From SZUA-265 sp965651905 (GTDB lineage: Bacteria; Myxococcota_A; Polyangia; Polyangiales; Polyangiaceae), in assembly GCA_965651905.1 (NCBI GenBank), contig CBFGUG010000009.1, positions 96,673 to 160,672 on the forward strand: a DNA stretch of 64,000 nt. Reading direction: 5' to 3'. A program made the translations under genes and the position numbers. The notes under the pieces are model-generated. The model was given only the letters and a program-made list of their open reading frames with translations, was not told where the DNA came from and did no database searches. This document shows positions 25,170-34,110 of the stretch, piece by piece (position 1 is the stretch's first letter; the number at the start of each line of letters is the position of its first letter).

Positions 25170-25612
25170 GTTTGGAAGCGTCGCTTTGCCCGAGTGGGAG
25201 CGAGAGCCGGGGTCCGCTCCTCCACCTCAGATCGTCGACGGGAGCTGACACGCCTGCAGGCGCGTCGAGCGAACGGCAAGCAAACCTGGCCATGGACCGC
25301 AACTGGCTCCGTTGCGCCACCTGCGGTGCACCCTTGGTTCGTCCCGTCGCCGCGATAGCTGTGAACGGTGAACATCGGCACCGTTTCATCAACCCGCGGG
25401 GGTATGTTTTCGACGTTCGTTGCTTCTGCGAGTGGAGGGGGCTTGCTCCGTGTGGCCCACCGAGCCGCGAGTGGACCTGGTTCTCTGGGCACTCTTGGCA
25501 GATCCAACTTTGCGCACGTTGCTCGGCAGCCGTCGGCTGGTTGTTCGAGGGCGCTGGCACTGCTTTCGTAGGGCTCGACGCCGCCAAATTGAGCGTCGCT
25601 CCCGACGCCTGA
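25151..25612 (+). CDS. CULT-domain protein (bacterial cereblon-like, thalidomide-binding fold)
   Basis: 153 residues from the ATG at 25151, which has GGAG and a G-run upstream; a shorter start at ATG 25292 is possible and still contains the whole domain. Zinc ligands are C55/C58 and C121/C124. The aromatic pocket is intact: W110, W116 and W130 have the same 6 and 14 residue spacing as W380, W386 and W400 of human cereblon. N81-P82 (human N351-P352) and E107 (E377) are at matching distances, and F132 matches F402. The closest remembered relative is the single-domain Magnetospirillum protein MsCI4. The family binds cyclic imides and uracil-like rings; the bacterial role is unknown. Confidence 0.8.
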   Translation: MQGVPIGLEASLCPSGSESRGPLLHLRSSTGADTPAGASSERQANLAMDRNWLRCATCGAPLVRPVAAIAVNGEHRHRFINPRGYVFDVRCFCEWRGLAPCGPPSREWTWFSGHSWQIQLCARCSAAVGWLFEGAGTAFVGLDAAKLSVAPDA

Positions 25613-25626
25613 CGACACGCTCGACG

Positions 25627-26301
25627 TCACTCGTCTTCGGGAGGATCGTCGTCTTCAGGCGGGCAGGGCGCGTCGCAAGTGACGTGTCTGCCGTCGGGAC
25701 AGACCGTGACGCTGCCAGCGCAATCGTCGAAGCGACAGCCCGCCGCACCTGCCTTGCCTGCGCCGCAGGAAAGGGTGCAGCTCGACCCACTACCGCAGCT
25801 TGCGGAACAGTTGTCGTCCGCGCAGTCGAAGTGGCATTCGCTGTCGTTGCCGCAGCCACAGTGCCCGTTCGAGCAGACGCCGTTGCACTCGCTGTCGTTT
25901 CCGCATCGCACGTGACAAGGACCCGCCTTGCAGTCGAAGTCACACGACGAGCCCGACGCGCAGGAGCACTCGCCGTTGGCGCACGTTCCAGCGCAGTTCG
26001 TGTTGGATGCGCAGTCGACGTGACAGGGCGGCGCGTCACACGAGAAACCGCAGGATGAGTCCGAACCACAACTGCACTCGCCGTTCGCGCACGCGCCGTC
26101 GCAGCGGTCGTGGTCGCCCTCACACTTGATGTGACATGGGGGCGAGTCACAGTTGAAGGTGCAGTCGGCGCCTTCGACGCAGACGCAGCGGGAATTGCTG
26201 CAACTGTACTCCTCGTCGTCGCAGCTGCTGCAGATGATCGCCGAAAGAGCGAGTATCAGCATTGAGAGCACACGAGTCCACGGTGGGGTGCGGGAAGACA
26301 T
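25627..26301 (-). CDS. Cys-rich tandem-repeat lipoprotein
   Basis: About 224 residues from the ATG at 26301 (an earlier in-frame start exists at 26361). A hydrophobic leader ends in a lipobox-like IICSSC. The body is 3-4 tandem repeats of about 36 residues built on C-x-C-x4-C-x-F-x-C-x4-PCH-x2-C then C-x-G/A-x-C-A/S-NG-x-C-x-C, for example CSCGSDSSCGFSCDAPPC. The end is an acidic PPEDDDPPEDE tail. Such arrays suggest rigid disulfide-stabilised surface stalks or metal binding. Divergent arrays of this type occur in myxobacteria; function unknown. Converges on the CULT gene, 14 bp away. Confidence 0.7.
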   Translation of the reverse strand: MSSRTPPWTRVLSMLILALSAIICSSCDDEEYSCSNSRCVCVEGADCTFNCDSPPCHIKCEGDHDRCDGACANGECSCGSDSSCGFSCDAPPCHVDCASNTNCAGTCANGECSCASGSSCDFDCKAGPCHVRCGNDSECNGVCSNGHCGCGNDSECHFDCADDNCSASCGSGSSCTLSCGAGKAGAAGCRFDDCAGSVTVCPDGRHVTCDAPCPPEDDDPPEDE

Positions 26302-27459
26302 GGTGGCCGCATTCGACTCTTTGTTGGTCGTATTGGCAAGCCGCGGAAGACGGCGAGTCATTCAGGCCGTGGCGTCGTCCGCTTCACCTGGCGCAATGAA
26401 TCGTTCGGACGCCGCTGAGCTGCACAGCCACGACTATGAGAGTACGAGGTGGGCGTGTCGGCCGATGCCCAACCCCGCAGGCTCTCGAGCCTGCCCAACG
26501 AGGCGAGCTCGGCAGATGCGGTTGCATGCTGTGAGGACCTCGAGCTGGGACTGGGCTTGGCGCGACCACGCGGCGCGGAGGGCGATTGGAACGGCTTCAC
26601 GGCCGGCCGCGCGCGCTGCGCGCGGCGGGGAGCATCTGCAGCTCACGACGCGACCCCATATTTCTTGAGCCCCGAGCGCTCAGCTGGGGGTCGTCTTCTG
26701 CATGGTCCTGGCGATCCCGGCGTGGGCGAGCCAAAGGTTGATTGGTTGTTGGATAGGGAATGGTTCGACCGCGCCGGGGCCGCTTCTACTAACTCGCTGA
26801 CAACATGGGGGAAATTGGTCAGCATGCGCATGGCGCCTGTCCCGTCATTGGTCGTCGCCCTGGTACGACGCCTTTGTGTCGTGAGCAGCAACTGGGGCCT
26901 TCGTGCTGTTTGGTTGGCGGGCCCAATTCGCGGAGTCTTGCGCGCAGGGTAACCGTCGTGACGCCGCGTTCGGGCGGGCTCTAGTCACCTTCAGTCGGGG
27001 GGCGGATAGCCTGTCTCTCTTCTACTGCACCCGTTCGTTCGAGACCCGTCGTGGAAACGGCCTGAGGCGCTGAGCTCGGCGGGCGCCCTCACAGACCGCA
27101 CTGAGACGATGCTCGGCTCCTAGGGACTCGGTCGTCAGCAATCGGAACACGCGCTAGTCCTCGGGTTAACAATCAGGGGCGCGCGTATCTGTTCGGGGAA
27201 GCCCGATGGCGCGTTGCCGAGTGGGCGTTCTGCTTTCGCGGCAACTCGAGGGCCAGTCGTCGAGTTGCCCCTCGTCGAGGCGTAGCGCCTGATGGCATCA
27301 CGGCGTCGGCGACGAGGTAGGTCGACGTCAGGCCGGGTGTGGTGCGGGTGTGGACAGGAATGGTGCCAGTGCGCAACACGTCCGAATGGTGCGCTCGTGT
27401 GGCTATCGTGCCGAAAACGGCGCCCAATCGCTCGGGGGCGCGGTGTAGACTCTGCGTTC
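26302..27459. other. Long intergenic region without recognised gene
   Basis: Almost 1.2 kb between the Cys-rich lipoprotein gene and arsC. Several frames are open, as expected in GC-rich DNA, but none gives recognisable motifs or a convincing start. The stretch near 26690-26860 has lower GC than its surroundings. I see no clear repeat. It may be decayed sequence. Confidence 0.5.
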
Positions 27460-27810
27460 ATGAAGTTTTATCACTACCCCCGCTGCTCGACATGTCGCAA
27501 AGCACACAAGTGGTTGCAGGAGCGGGGCATAAACGTCGAGGTCATCGACATCGTCGAGGCGCCACCGAGCAAGGCGCAACTCGAGCAGATCCGCAAGCTG
27601 AGCGATCTGCCCGTGCGCAAGTTGTTCAACACGTCCGGGCAGGTGTACCGCGAGGGCGGGTACTCGGCGCGGCTGGAAACCATGACCGACAAGCAGGCGA
27701 TCGCAGAGCTCGCCAGCAACGGCAAGTTGATCAAGCGACCTTTGCTGGTCGGCGAAGGTTTGGCGCTCGTCGGATTCAAGTCGGACCAATACGCAAAGGC
27801 ATTCGCCTGA
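27460..27810 (+). CDS. ArsC/Spx-family thioredoxin-fold protein
   Basis: 116 residues, the normal size of the family. It starts MKFYHYPRCSTCRKAHKW, with the redox pair C9-x-x-C12 and the following Arg-Lys typical of Spx/YffB/MgsR rather than classical arsenate reductase. Later motifs are LPVRKLFNTSGQVYRE, NGKLIKRPLLV and VGFKSDQYAKAF. The family includes arsenate reductases using glutathione and stress regulators; I would not assign arsenate activity. TAGACT lies 8 bp before the ATG. It is 43 bp upstream of the transporter pseudogene on the same strand. Confidence 0.88.
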   Translation: MKFYHYPRCSTCRKAHKWLQERGINVEVIDIVEAPPSKAQLEQIRKLSDLPVRKLFNTSGQVYREGGYSARLETMTDKQAIAELASNGKLIKRPLLVGEGLALVGFKSDQYAKAFA

Positions 27811-27853
27811 GTCGGGCTCGCCCGCCCCGTTTCCACCAAAAAGACCGCTCCAG

Positions 27854-30126
27854 ATGAACAACTCGAGCGACCATCCCAGCAGCCCCAGCGTTTTCGAACT
27901 TTCAGAGAACGATGTGGCGCCCGTGAGCGAGATCGTTCACCGACGCAGTCAGTACTCTGCCCTCGACACTGATGCCGCAGGAGTCGGCAAGTTCGGAACC
28001 TATCTGGGGGTCTATCGCCCGACCATCCTGACGTTGTTCGGCGTCATCATGTACATCCGCATGGGGTGGGTCGTGGGCAACGCGGGCCTACTCGGTGCGC
28101 TCGGCGTGTTGCTGCTGACGTTCTTGATCACGGGCACTGCGGCGTTGGCGCTTTCCAGCGTCGCGACCAACATTCGCTTGCGCGCTGGTGGCGTGTTCGC
28201 ACTCGTCTCGCAATCGCTCGGCCTCGAAGCGGGCGGTGCGATCGGCGTGCCGCTGTTCTTGGCGCAGTCGATGGGAGCGGCGCTCTACATCTACGGGTTT
28301 GCCGAGGGGTGGCGCTTCCTGTTCCCACACCATCCGCAGTGGTTGGTCGTCGGTTCCATCTTCTTGTGCGGGTTTACGCTGTCGTTGATCTCCGAGCGGC
28401 TGGTGTTGCGCCTGCGGCTGGTGTTGCGCCTGCAGCTGATCGTGCTCATCGGCGTACTGGTTGCGCTGGGGAGCATGTTCGGTGGCTTCTGGGTTCACCC
28501 CGTATCGGAGCCCAAACTATGGGGCAACTACGAAGCGGGAAGCGCGTGGCTGCTGTTTGCCGTGTTCTTTCCCGCAGGGACGGGCATCAAGGTTGGGGCG
28601 AGTCTTTCGGGCAAGTTGGCCGATCCGAGACGCAGCATTCCGATCGGTACAATGGCGGCCTGGGGCACCGCGTTGTTCACCTACGCTTTGCTCATGATCT
28701 GGTACAGCATGATTGCCACCCCAGAAGAGCTCAGGAGCGACTACCTGATAGCTGTACAAAAGTCGGCGTGGGGCCCGGCCGTGCTCATCGGGCTGCTCTC
28801 GTCGTGCGCTTCTGCGATGCTGAGCAGCATGGTCGCGGCGCCGAACGTGCTCGCGGCGCTCGCCAAACATCCGTCGTACCCTGGGGCAGCAAGATCGCGC
28901 CGCCCACTGCCGACGGCACTCCGCGCAAAGCGGCGTTGGTCAACGGCGCGGTGGTGGGCGCGACGCTGCTGCTCGGCGATTTGAACGCCGTGGCGCAACT
29001 GATCACGATGTTTTTCTTGATCACCTACGCCACGCTGAATCTCGTGGTGCTCATCGAGCAAAGCCTCGGGTTGGTCTCGTTTCGGCCGACGTTTCGTGTG
29101 CCGCTGGCGGTGCCCATCGTGGGAGCCATCGCGAGCGTCTTCGCGATGACGATCACGAATCCCGCGTTTGGTCTCATTGCGCTCGGTGTCGTGGTCGGGA
29201 TTTACGTTTACCTGCAGCGCAAGAAGCTGGAGACGCCGTGGGAGACCGTTCGTTCGGGTATCTTCCAGGCCTTGGCTGATTGGGCCGCGCGGCAGTCGCA
29301 AGGCATCGAAGGCGCCAACGAACGTGCCTGGAAGCCTGACATCCTCGTTCCCATCCAACGAGAAGAGGAGCTGCGTGGTGACTACAAGCTGCTGCTCGAC
29401 GTGGTGCGGCCGCGCGGATCGATTCAAGTCTTCTGCTTGACCAAGCGCCCCGACGATGCTGCGCCAGCAGGCTTGGACAGTTTCGTGCAGAGCCTGCGCG
29501 CGGCGAACCTGTACGCGACCATCTCGCCCGTGTGTGCGCGAGACATCGTCGACCTGACGCGCATGAGTGCGCGGGTGCTCAAGAACGTTTTCTTCCGACC
29601 CAACATCTTGTTCGTGAACACCGACTCCAAGGCGCAAAAAGACCTGCAGGAGATGATGAACGTGGCCCGGTCCGCTCAGATGGGGGTGGCGCTGATGGTC
29701 GTGCACCAGGTGGCACGTTTAGGGCGCGAGCGCGCGCTCACGGTGTGGGTTCGAGATCAATCGCCGCAGTGGGAGCTGGGGCTGCGCTTGGCCAACCTGG
29801 ACCTGTCGTTGCTGCTCGGCTACCAACTCGCGCGCAACTGGGGCGCAAAATTGCGGCTGCGCACCGTGGTGCAAGACGAACGAAATCTCAAAGACGCGGA
29901 AACGTTTTTGCACCGCATCATTCGCGACGCACGGCTCCCGGGGGGCGAGGTTTCCGTAGTTCACGGCACCTTCGCGCAGGCGCTCGAGTCCGCGGGGGAC
30001 ACGGATCTGAACATACTCGGCCTGCCAGAAACGTTGGATCTCGAGAGCATGCGCCAAGTGTCCGAGACGACGCGCATGTCGTGTTTGTTCGTGATGGATT
30101 CTGGTCACGAGTCAGCCCTCGCTTGA
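27854..30126 (+). pseudogene. Cation-chloride-cotransporter-like (APC superfamily) permease with frameshift
   Basis: Two frames make one protein of about 757 residues. The first part (27854 to about 28880) has helices starting GTYLGVYRPTILTLFGVIMYIRMGWVVGN, a strong SLC12/APC signature. After about 28870-28890 the homologous frame moves by -1, where KIAPPTADGTPRKAALV and the last helices (LITMFFLITYATLNLVVL) continue, then a soluble C-terminal domain resembling SLC12 tails. One missing base, a sequence error or programmed frameshifting would all explain it. An 18-bp tandem duplication at 28397-28432 also adds six residues (LVLRLRLVLRLQL) to one membrane segment. Predicted to move cations with chloride or amino acids if functional. 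Confidence 0.78.
28397..28432 (+). repeat. 18-bp perfect tandem duplication inside the transporter gene
   Basis: Two identical 18-bp units (28397-28414 and 28415-28432) encode the repeated RLVLRL residues at the edge of a predicted membrane helix. In-frame, so it does not itself stop translation. Unit identity is exact, suggesting a recent slippage event. Confidence 0.85.
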
Positions 30127-30403
30127 CCAGAATCCTCAGCTTGCCCGTTCGCCTTCCTCGACCAGCGCGCTTCGACAACAGCCTTGCCGAGCCGGCAGTG
30201 ATGATCTCGCTACCAAATTCGGTGCTCCGTGGAGGCAGGTAGCGCGTCTTGTCGTACATGTCACCGCGACAAACTGCGATAACTCGGAGGATTTACGAGC
30301 CGTCAGCCGGGGCTCGGGAGTCAAAAATGTCATGCTGCGCTGTGCTCGGCGATCCCCGACACACGTCGATTCGCGGTGAGCCCGAAGGAGTGAATGCCGA
30401 ACC
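30127..30403. other. Intergenic region upstream of the DUF1592 gene
   Basis: 277 bases with no convincing gene. It should contain the promoter of the DUF1592/DUF1552 operon; I cannot pick out a consensus element with confidence. Confidence 0.4.
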
Positions 30404-32260
30404 ATGCTGAGCAGACCGAGTCGAACGTTGCGCCCTGAGGTTGTGCTGCTCGCGCTAGTCGTGTCCGTCAGTGCCTGCGGAAGTTCCGAGCAGGACGAGG
30501 ACACAGGTTCGTCCAACGGCGATCGGGATCCCAGCGGCGACGACGGGCGTGACGGTGGCGGCCGCGGGTCGACGACCGCTGACGGCGAAGACGCAGACGT
30601 GGGCGCCATCGACGATTCACGCGACGACGACTCTGCGTCAGAAGAGGACGACCCCCCAGGCGACGATGACGACTCCAGCGATGACGACTCGAACCCAGAC
30701 GACAGCGCAACCGACGACTCAGCGAACGATGACGTCATCGCGCCCGCGCCCGGCGAGACGACCCGCGCGGCGCGCTTGAGCCACACACAGTACGACAACA
30801 CTGTCCGTGAACTGCTCGGCATCACCGACCGCATCTCGAACCAGTTTGCGCCAGACGCGCTGAACGGTTTCGCGTTCGGTACGAGTATCAACCTGCGCGT
30901 CGACGCGCGCTTGGGTCCACAGTACCGCGCGGCTGCCGAGCAGCTGGCAGAGCGCAGCGTCAGCGATCCGGACGTCTACGCGCGTATCGTCCCGTGTTCC
31001 GATCAGAGTTGCGCAGACGAATTCGTCAGCGAGTTCGGCCTGCGCGCGTTTCGCCGGCCGCTGAGTGACGACGAGCACGCAGCGTTTTCAGCCGTGTTCT
31101 CCCGGGGTGGGGAGTTAATCGGCAGCGGTAACGACTTCGACGACGGAGTTCGCCTGGTCGTCGAGGCAGCGCTGCAGTCGCCGCAGTTCCTCTATCGCAC
31201 TGAACTCGAAACCGAGCAATCCGCTGACGGATCCATAGCGCTCGGCAGCTGGTCGATGGCGTCGCGTCTTTCGTATCTCCTCTACGACTCGATGCCCGAT
31301 CCCGAGTTGTTCGCGGCTGCCGCGAGTGACCAGCTGACGACGAACGAACAGATCACGCTGCAAGTCGAACGCATGCTCGACGACCCGCGCACGCTTCGAA
31401 AATTCGTCTCGTTTCACGAACAAGCGTGGCACTTCAGCCGCTACACGCAGATCGCCCCCGACCGCAGCAGCTTCCCGAACGTTCCCGAAGATCTCGTCGG
31501 GCGCGTGAGCGAAGCTTCCGCGCTCTATCTCGAAGATGTGATCGCTGGTGGGGGAGGGTTTGCCGAGATCTTGACGGCGCCCTACGCGTACGCCGACTCG
31601 GGGTTGGCGCCGCTCTATGATCTGAGCGCCGACGGCTTCGGCGACGGGTTTCAACGCATCGATCTGGATCCGAGTCAGCGCCAGGGCTTGCTCATGCAGA
31701 TCGGATTTCTGGCGTCGAATGCGTATTCGCTCAAGACCGATCCCATTCATCGTGGACTGTTCGTACTGCGCGACTTGCTGTGCATCGAGATCCCCGATCC
31801 ACCAGCGGGCGCCGCCGAGACGCCGTTTCCCGAAGGGGCACCGCCGCCCCAAACGACGCGTGAAGAGATCGACGTGCTCACTGGGCAAGCGGCGTGCTCG
31901 GGGTGTCACTCGTTGTTCAATCCCGCGGGCTTCGCGTTCGAGGGCTTCGACGCTGCGGGGCAGGTGCGCACCGAAGAAAACGGCGTGCAGGTCGACACCT
32001 CGGGCCAGATCCCGCTGGGCGACGAACCGCTCAGCTTCGAAGGCCCCGTACAACTCGTCGAACGACTCGCCGAGTATCCCATGGCGCTCGAGTGTTACTC
32101 GGACAAGTGGCTGCAGTTTGCCTACGGCCGCAACTTGACCAGTGACGAAGCCGCCGTCGCCCAAGCATTGGCGACACCGCGCAGCGTGGCGTCGCTGGTT
32201 ACGGCGATCGCCACTACCCCAGCGTTCATCAGTCGCACGCCTAATGAGGTGGCCCAATGA
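30404..32260 (+). CDS. DUF1592/DUF1588 lipoprotein with one c-type heme motif
   Basis: 618 residues. A leader with lipobox (VSVSACG near residue 25), then about 90 residues of Asp/Ser/Gly/Glu spacer. The DUF1587/DUF1595-like region starts at ARLSHTQYDNTVRELLG, followed by DUF1592 (EAALQSPQFLYR, SRLSYLLYDSMPD) and DUF1588 (SLKTDPIHRGLFVLRDLLC). CSGCH at 498-502 is a C-x-x-C-H heme-binding motif, followed by DUF1585-like ending. This domain set is typical of planctomycete and myxobacterial exported proteins of unknown function, always paired with DUF1552; here the next gene overlaps by 4 bp. A redox role is inferred from the heme motif only. Confidence 0.88.
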   Translation: MLSRPSRTLRPEVVLLALVVSVSACGSSEQDEDTGSSNGDRDPSGDDGRDGGGRGSTTADGEDADVGAIDDSRDDDSASEEDDPPGDDDDSSDDDSNPDDSATDDSANDDVIAPAPGETTRAARLSHTQYDNTVRELLGITDRISNQFAPDALNGFAFGTSINLRVDARLGPQYRAAAEQLAERSVSDPDVYARIVPCSDQSCADEFVSEFGLRAFRRPLSDDEHAAFSAVFSRGGELIGSGNDFDDGVRLVVEAALQSPQFLYRTELETEQSADGSIALGSWSMASRLSYLLYDSMPDPELFAAAASDQLTTNEQITLQVERMLDDPRTLRKFVSFHEQAWHFSRYTQIAPDRSSFPNVPEDLVGRVSEASALYLEDVIAGGGGFAEILTAPYAYADSGLAPLYDLSADGFGDGFQRIDLDPSQRQGLLMQIGFLASNAYSLKTDPIHRGLFVLRDLLCIEIPDPPAGAAETPFPEGAPPPQTTREEIDVLTGQAACSGCHSLFNPAGFAFEGFDAAGQVRTEENGVQVDTSGQIPLGDEPLSFEGPVQLVERLAEYPMALECYSDKWLQFAYGRNLTSDEAAVAQALATPRSVASLVTAIATTPAFISRTPNEVAQ

Positions 32261-33753
32261 GACATCTGCCCAGCAAGCTCCGTCGCCGACACTTCTTGCG
32301 CGGCTTCGGCGGCGCCGTCGTCGGCTTGCCGTTTCTCGAGTCGCTCGCCCCCGTGGCCAAAGCCCAAGGCGAGGTGATCAAACGTTTCGGCGTGTTCTTC
32401 TGCTGCAATGGCGTGAACATGGACCTGTGGTTTCCGCAAGGCAGCTTCGGCCAGCTGACGGACGGTCACCTGCAGGGCACCGCCAACGAAGCCCTGATCC
32501 CCCACCAGAGCAAGCTGCTGATTCCCCGCGGCATTCACATGGCGCCACGCGGCTTCGATCGTGACGGCGGCGGCGGTGACGACCACGGCAAGGGCATGGC
32601 GCACAAGCTCACGGCCCAATTCGCCGACGATGACGACTGGCTAGCCCTCGGTCCATCGGTGGATCACGTGATCGCGAATGAGATCAACCCGAGTGGTCGT
32701 CCGCCGCTGAATCTGATGGTCGGGCGCCGCTCCAACTACCGCGGGCTCGACTACAGCAGCTACTCGGGCGCGCTGCAGGCCGTCCTCGGGATCAACAATC
32801 CGTGGAACGCCTACGCCGATCTGGTGAACATCGGCGGAGGTGGCGAGGGAGCCAGCGAAGCGACGGATCGCATCGTCAGCCGTCGACAGAGCGTACTGGA
32901 CTTGGTCGAAGAGCAGTTTACGCGGCTGAGTAACGGGCCGCTCAGCGAGTCGGATCGTCAGAAGCTCGACGCACACTTCACGGCGATTCGCGAGATCGAA
33001 GTCTCGATGACGACCGACGGGGCGCTGTCGTGCGCGGACGGCAGCCTGGCCGAGCGCGCCGCGGTCTACGAGGTCCAACAAGCCGACGAAGAAGCCGCGC
33101 CAGGTGGCGGACGCGGCGCGCCGTTACTGGTCGAACAAGACGTCGAGTACCCAGCGATCGCCGATCTGCAGATCGACATCATGGCGCTGGCGCTCGCGTG
33201 TGATGCGACTCGCGTCGCGACGTTACAGTTCGGGCGAGGCAGCGGCGGCCCCATCTTCACGTGGGACGGCATGACGCACGAGTACAGTCACCACAAGCTG
33301 TCCCACGGCAAAGTGCGAGACAATTGTTTCGGTGACAGCACGGAGAACGGCTGCGACGACGTCGTGGGCTACGAAGGAATGATCGCAGACATCGACGTGT
33401 GGCATCAGCAAAAGTTCGCACGCTTGCTCGATCGTCTCGAGAGTTACACCGAAGAAAACGGCAGCACGTTGCTCGACAACTCGGTAATCCTTCACACTAA
33501 CGAACTGTCGGACGGCAAAGGTCACTCGTACCTCGATTTGCCGTACATCTTGGCAGGCAGCGCCGCAGGTTACTTCAAACAAGGCGAATACGTCGAACTC
33601 GCGAGCGGCGGCTTCAGCGAAGACGCACCCCACAACAAGCTGCTCAACACCATCGTCAACGCCATGGGCATCGAGTCAGACTGGTTCGGCGTCCCCGAAG
33701 GTCAGGGCGGCGAAACCATGCAAGGCGGCATCTACGAAAGCCTGCTCGCCTGA
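32257..33753 (+). CDS. DUF1552 exported protein (Tat-type signal)
   Basis: 498 residues. Twin-arginine-like signal RRRHFLRGFGGAVVGLPFLE at residues 9-28, followed by RFGVFFCCNGVNMDLWFP. The body shows DUF1552 features: HGKGMAHKLT, PPLNLMVGRRSN, a QSVLDLVEEQF helix, and the HTNELSDGKGHSYLDLPYILAGSAAGYF segment near the end, which resembles the sulfatase/DUF1501 alkaline-phosphatase superfamily (inference). Overlaps the DUF1592 gene by ATGA, so the two proteins are co-translated and probably work together in the periplasm. Function unknown. Confidence 0.88.
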   Translation: MRHLPSKLRRRHFLRGFGGAVVGLPFLESLAPVAKAQGEVIKRFGVFFCCNGVNMDLWFPQGSFGQLTDGHLQGTANEALIPHQSKLLIPRGIHMAPRGFDRDGGGGDDHGKGMAHKLTAQFADDDDWLALGPSVDHVIANEINPSGRPPLNLMVGRRSNYRGLDYSSYSGALQAVLGINNPWNAYADLVNIGGGGEGASEATDRIVSRRQSVLDLVEEQFTRLSNGPLSESDRQKLDAHFTAIREIEVSMTTDGALSCADGSLAERAAVYEVQQADEEAAPGGGRGAPLLVEQDVEYPAIADLQIDIMALALACDATRVATLQFGRGSGGPIFTWDGMTHEYSHHKLSHGKVRDNCFGDSTENGCDDVVGYEGMIADIDVWHQQKFARLLDRLESYTEENGSTLLDNSVILHTNELSDGKGHSYLDLPYILAGSAAGYFKQGEYVELASGGFSEDAPHNKLLNTIVNAMGIESDWFGVPEGQGGETMQGGIYESLLA

Positions 33754-33770
33754 GCTGAACGATACTTCAG

Positions 33771-34088
33771 CGTTCGTTTGGGTTGGGGCCCCCGAGGCAG
33801 CCAGCGCGCCGTCAGACGAGTGCAGGCGCGGGCCCGCACCTTGCCGCTCATCACGCAGAGGGAGCCGCGCAAGGCCCGCATCTAGACTTCCCAGGCAAAG
33901 TCGCGCTGGGTGATTCGGGTTGGGTTAACCGCCAAGACGCCAAGGGCGCCAAGGAGAGTTTAGGGGCTTTTGCGACGAGGGTACGTCGAAGCAAAGGCAG
34001 GACTCGCGGAAAGTAGGGCGAACTCGATGGCGTGCTCGTCTGATCCGCAGGTGAGCCCCTTGGCGCCCTTGGCGCCTTGGCGGTTAAC
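33771..34088 (+). repeat. Dispersed ~320-bp repeat, copy A, with 31-bp inverted arms
   Basis: Nearly the same sequence recurs in the same orientation at 39223-39544. The first half has a Gly-Arg-like GC-rich palindrome (GGCGCGGGCCCGCACC, one mismatch). The second half is bounded by 31-bp arms at 33924-33954 and 34058-34088 that begin GTTAACCGCCAAG and are inverted copies with one mismatch, enclosing about 100 bp. No protein coding is evident. It lies just after the DUF1552 stop. Possible MITE-like element, terminator or structured RNA. Confidence 0.8.
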
Positions 34089-34110
34089 TCGAAACGAGAG
34101 CCAGCGTTGC

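Noticed and set aside
25389..26150. Minus-strand Arg/Thr-rich frame across the Cys-repeat gene
   Set aside because: It only mirrors the repeats of the lipoprotein in another frame; composition is unlike a real protein.
26643..26891. Minus-strand 82-residue frame as a transposon fragment
   Set aside because: It has no recognisable transposase motif, and the local lower GC alone is not enough.
26449..26952. Possible gene in the 26.3-27.5 kb gap
   Set aside because: No motif, ribosome site or homology; frames in GC-rich DNA stay open by chance.
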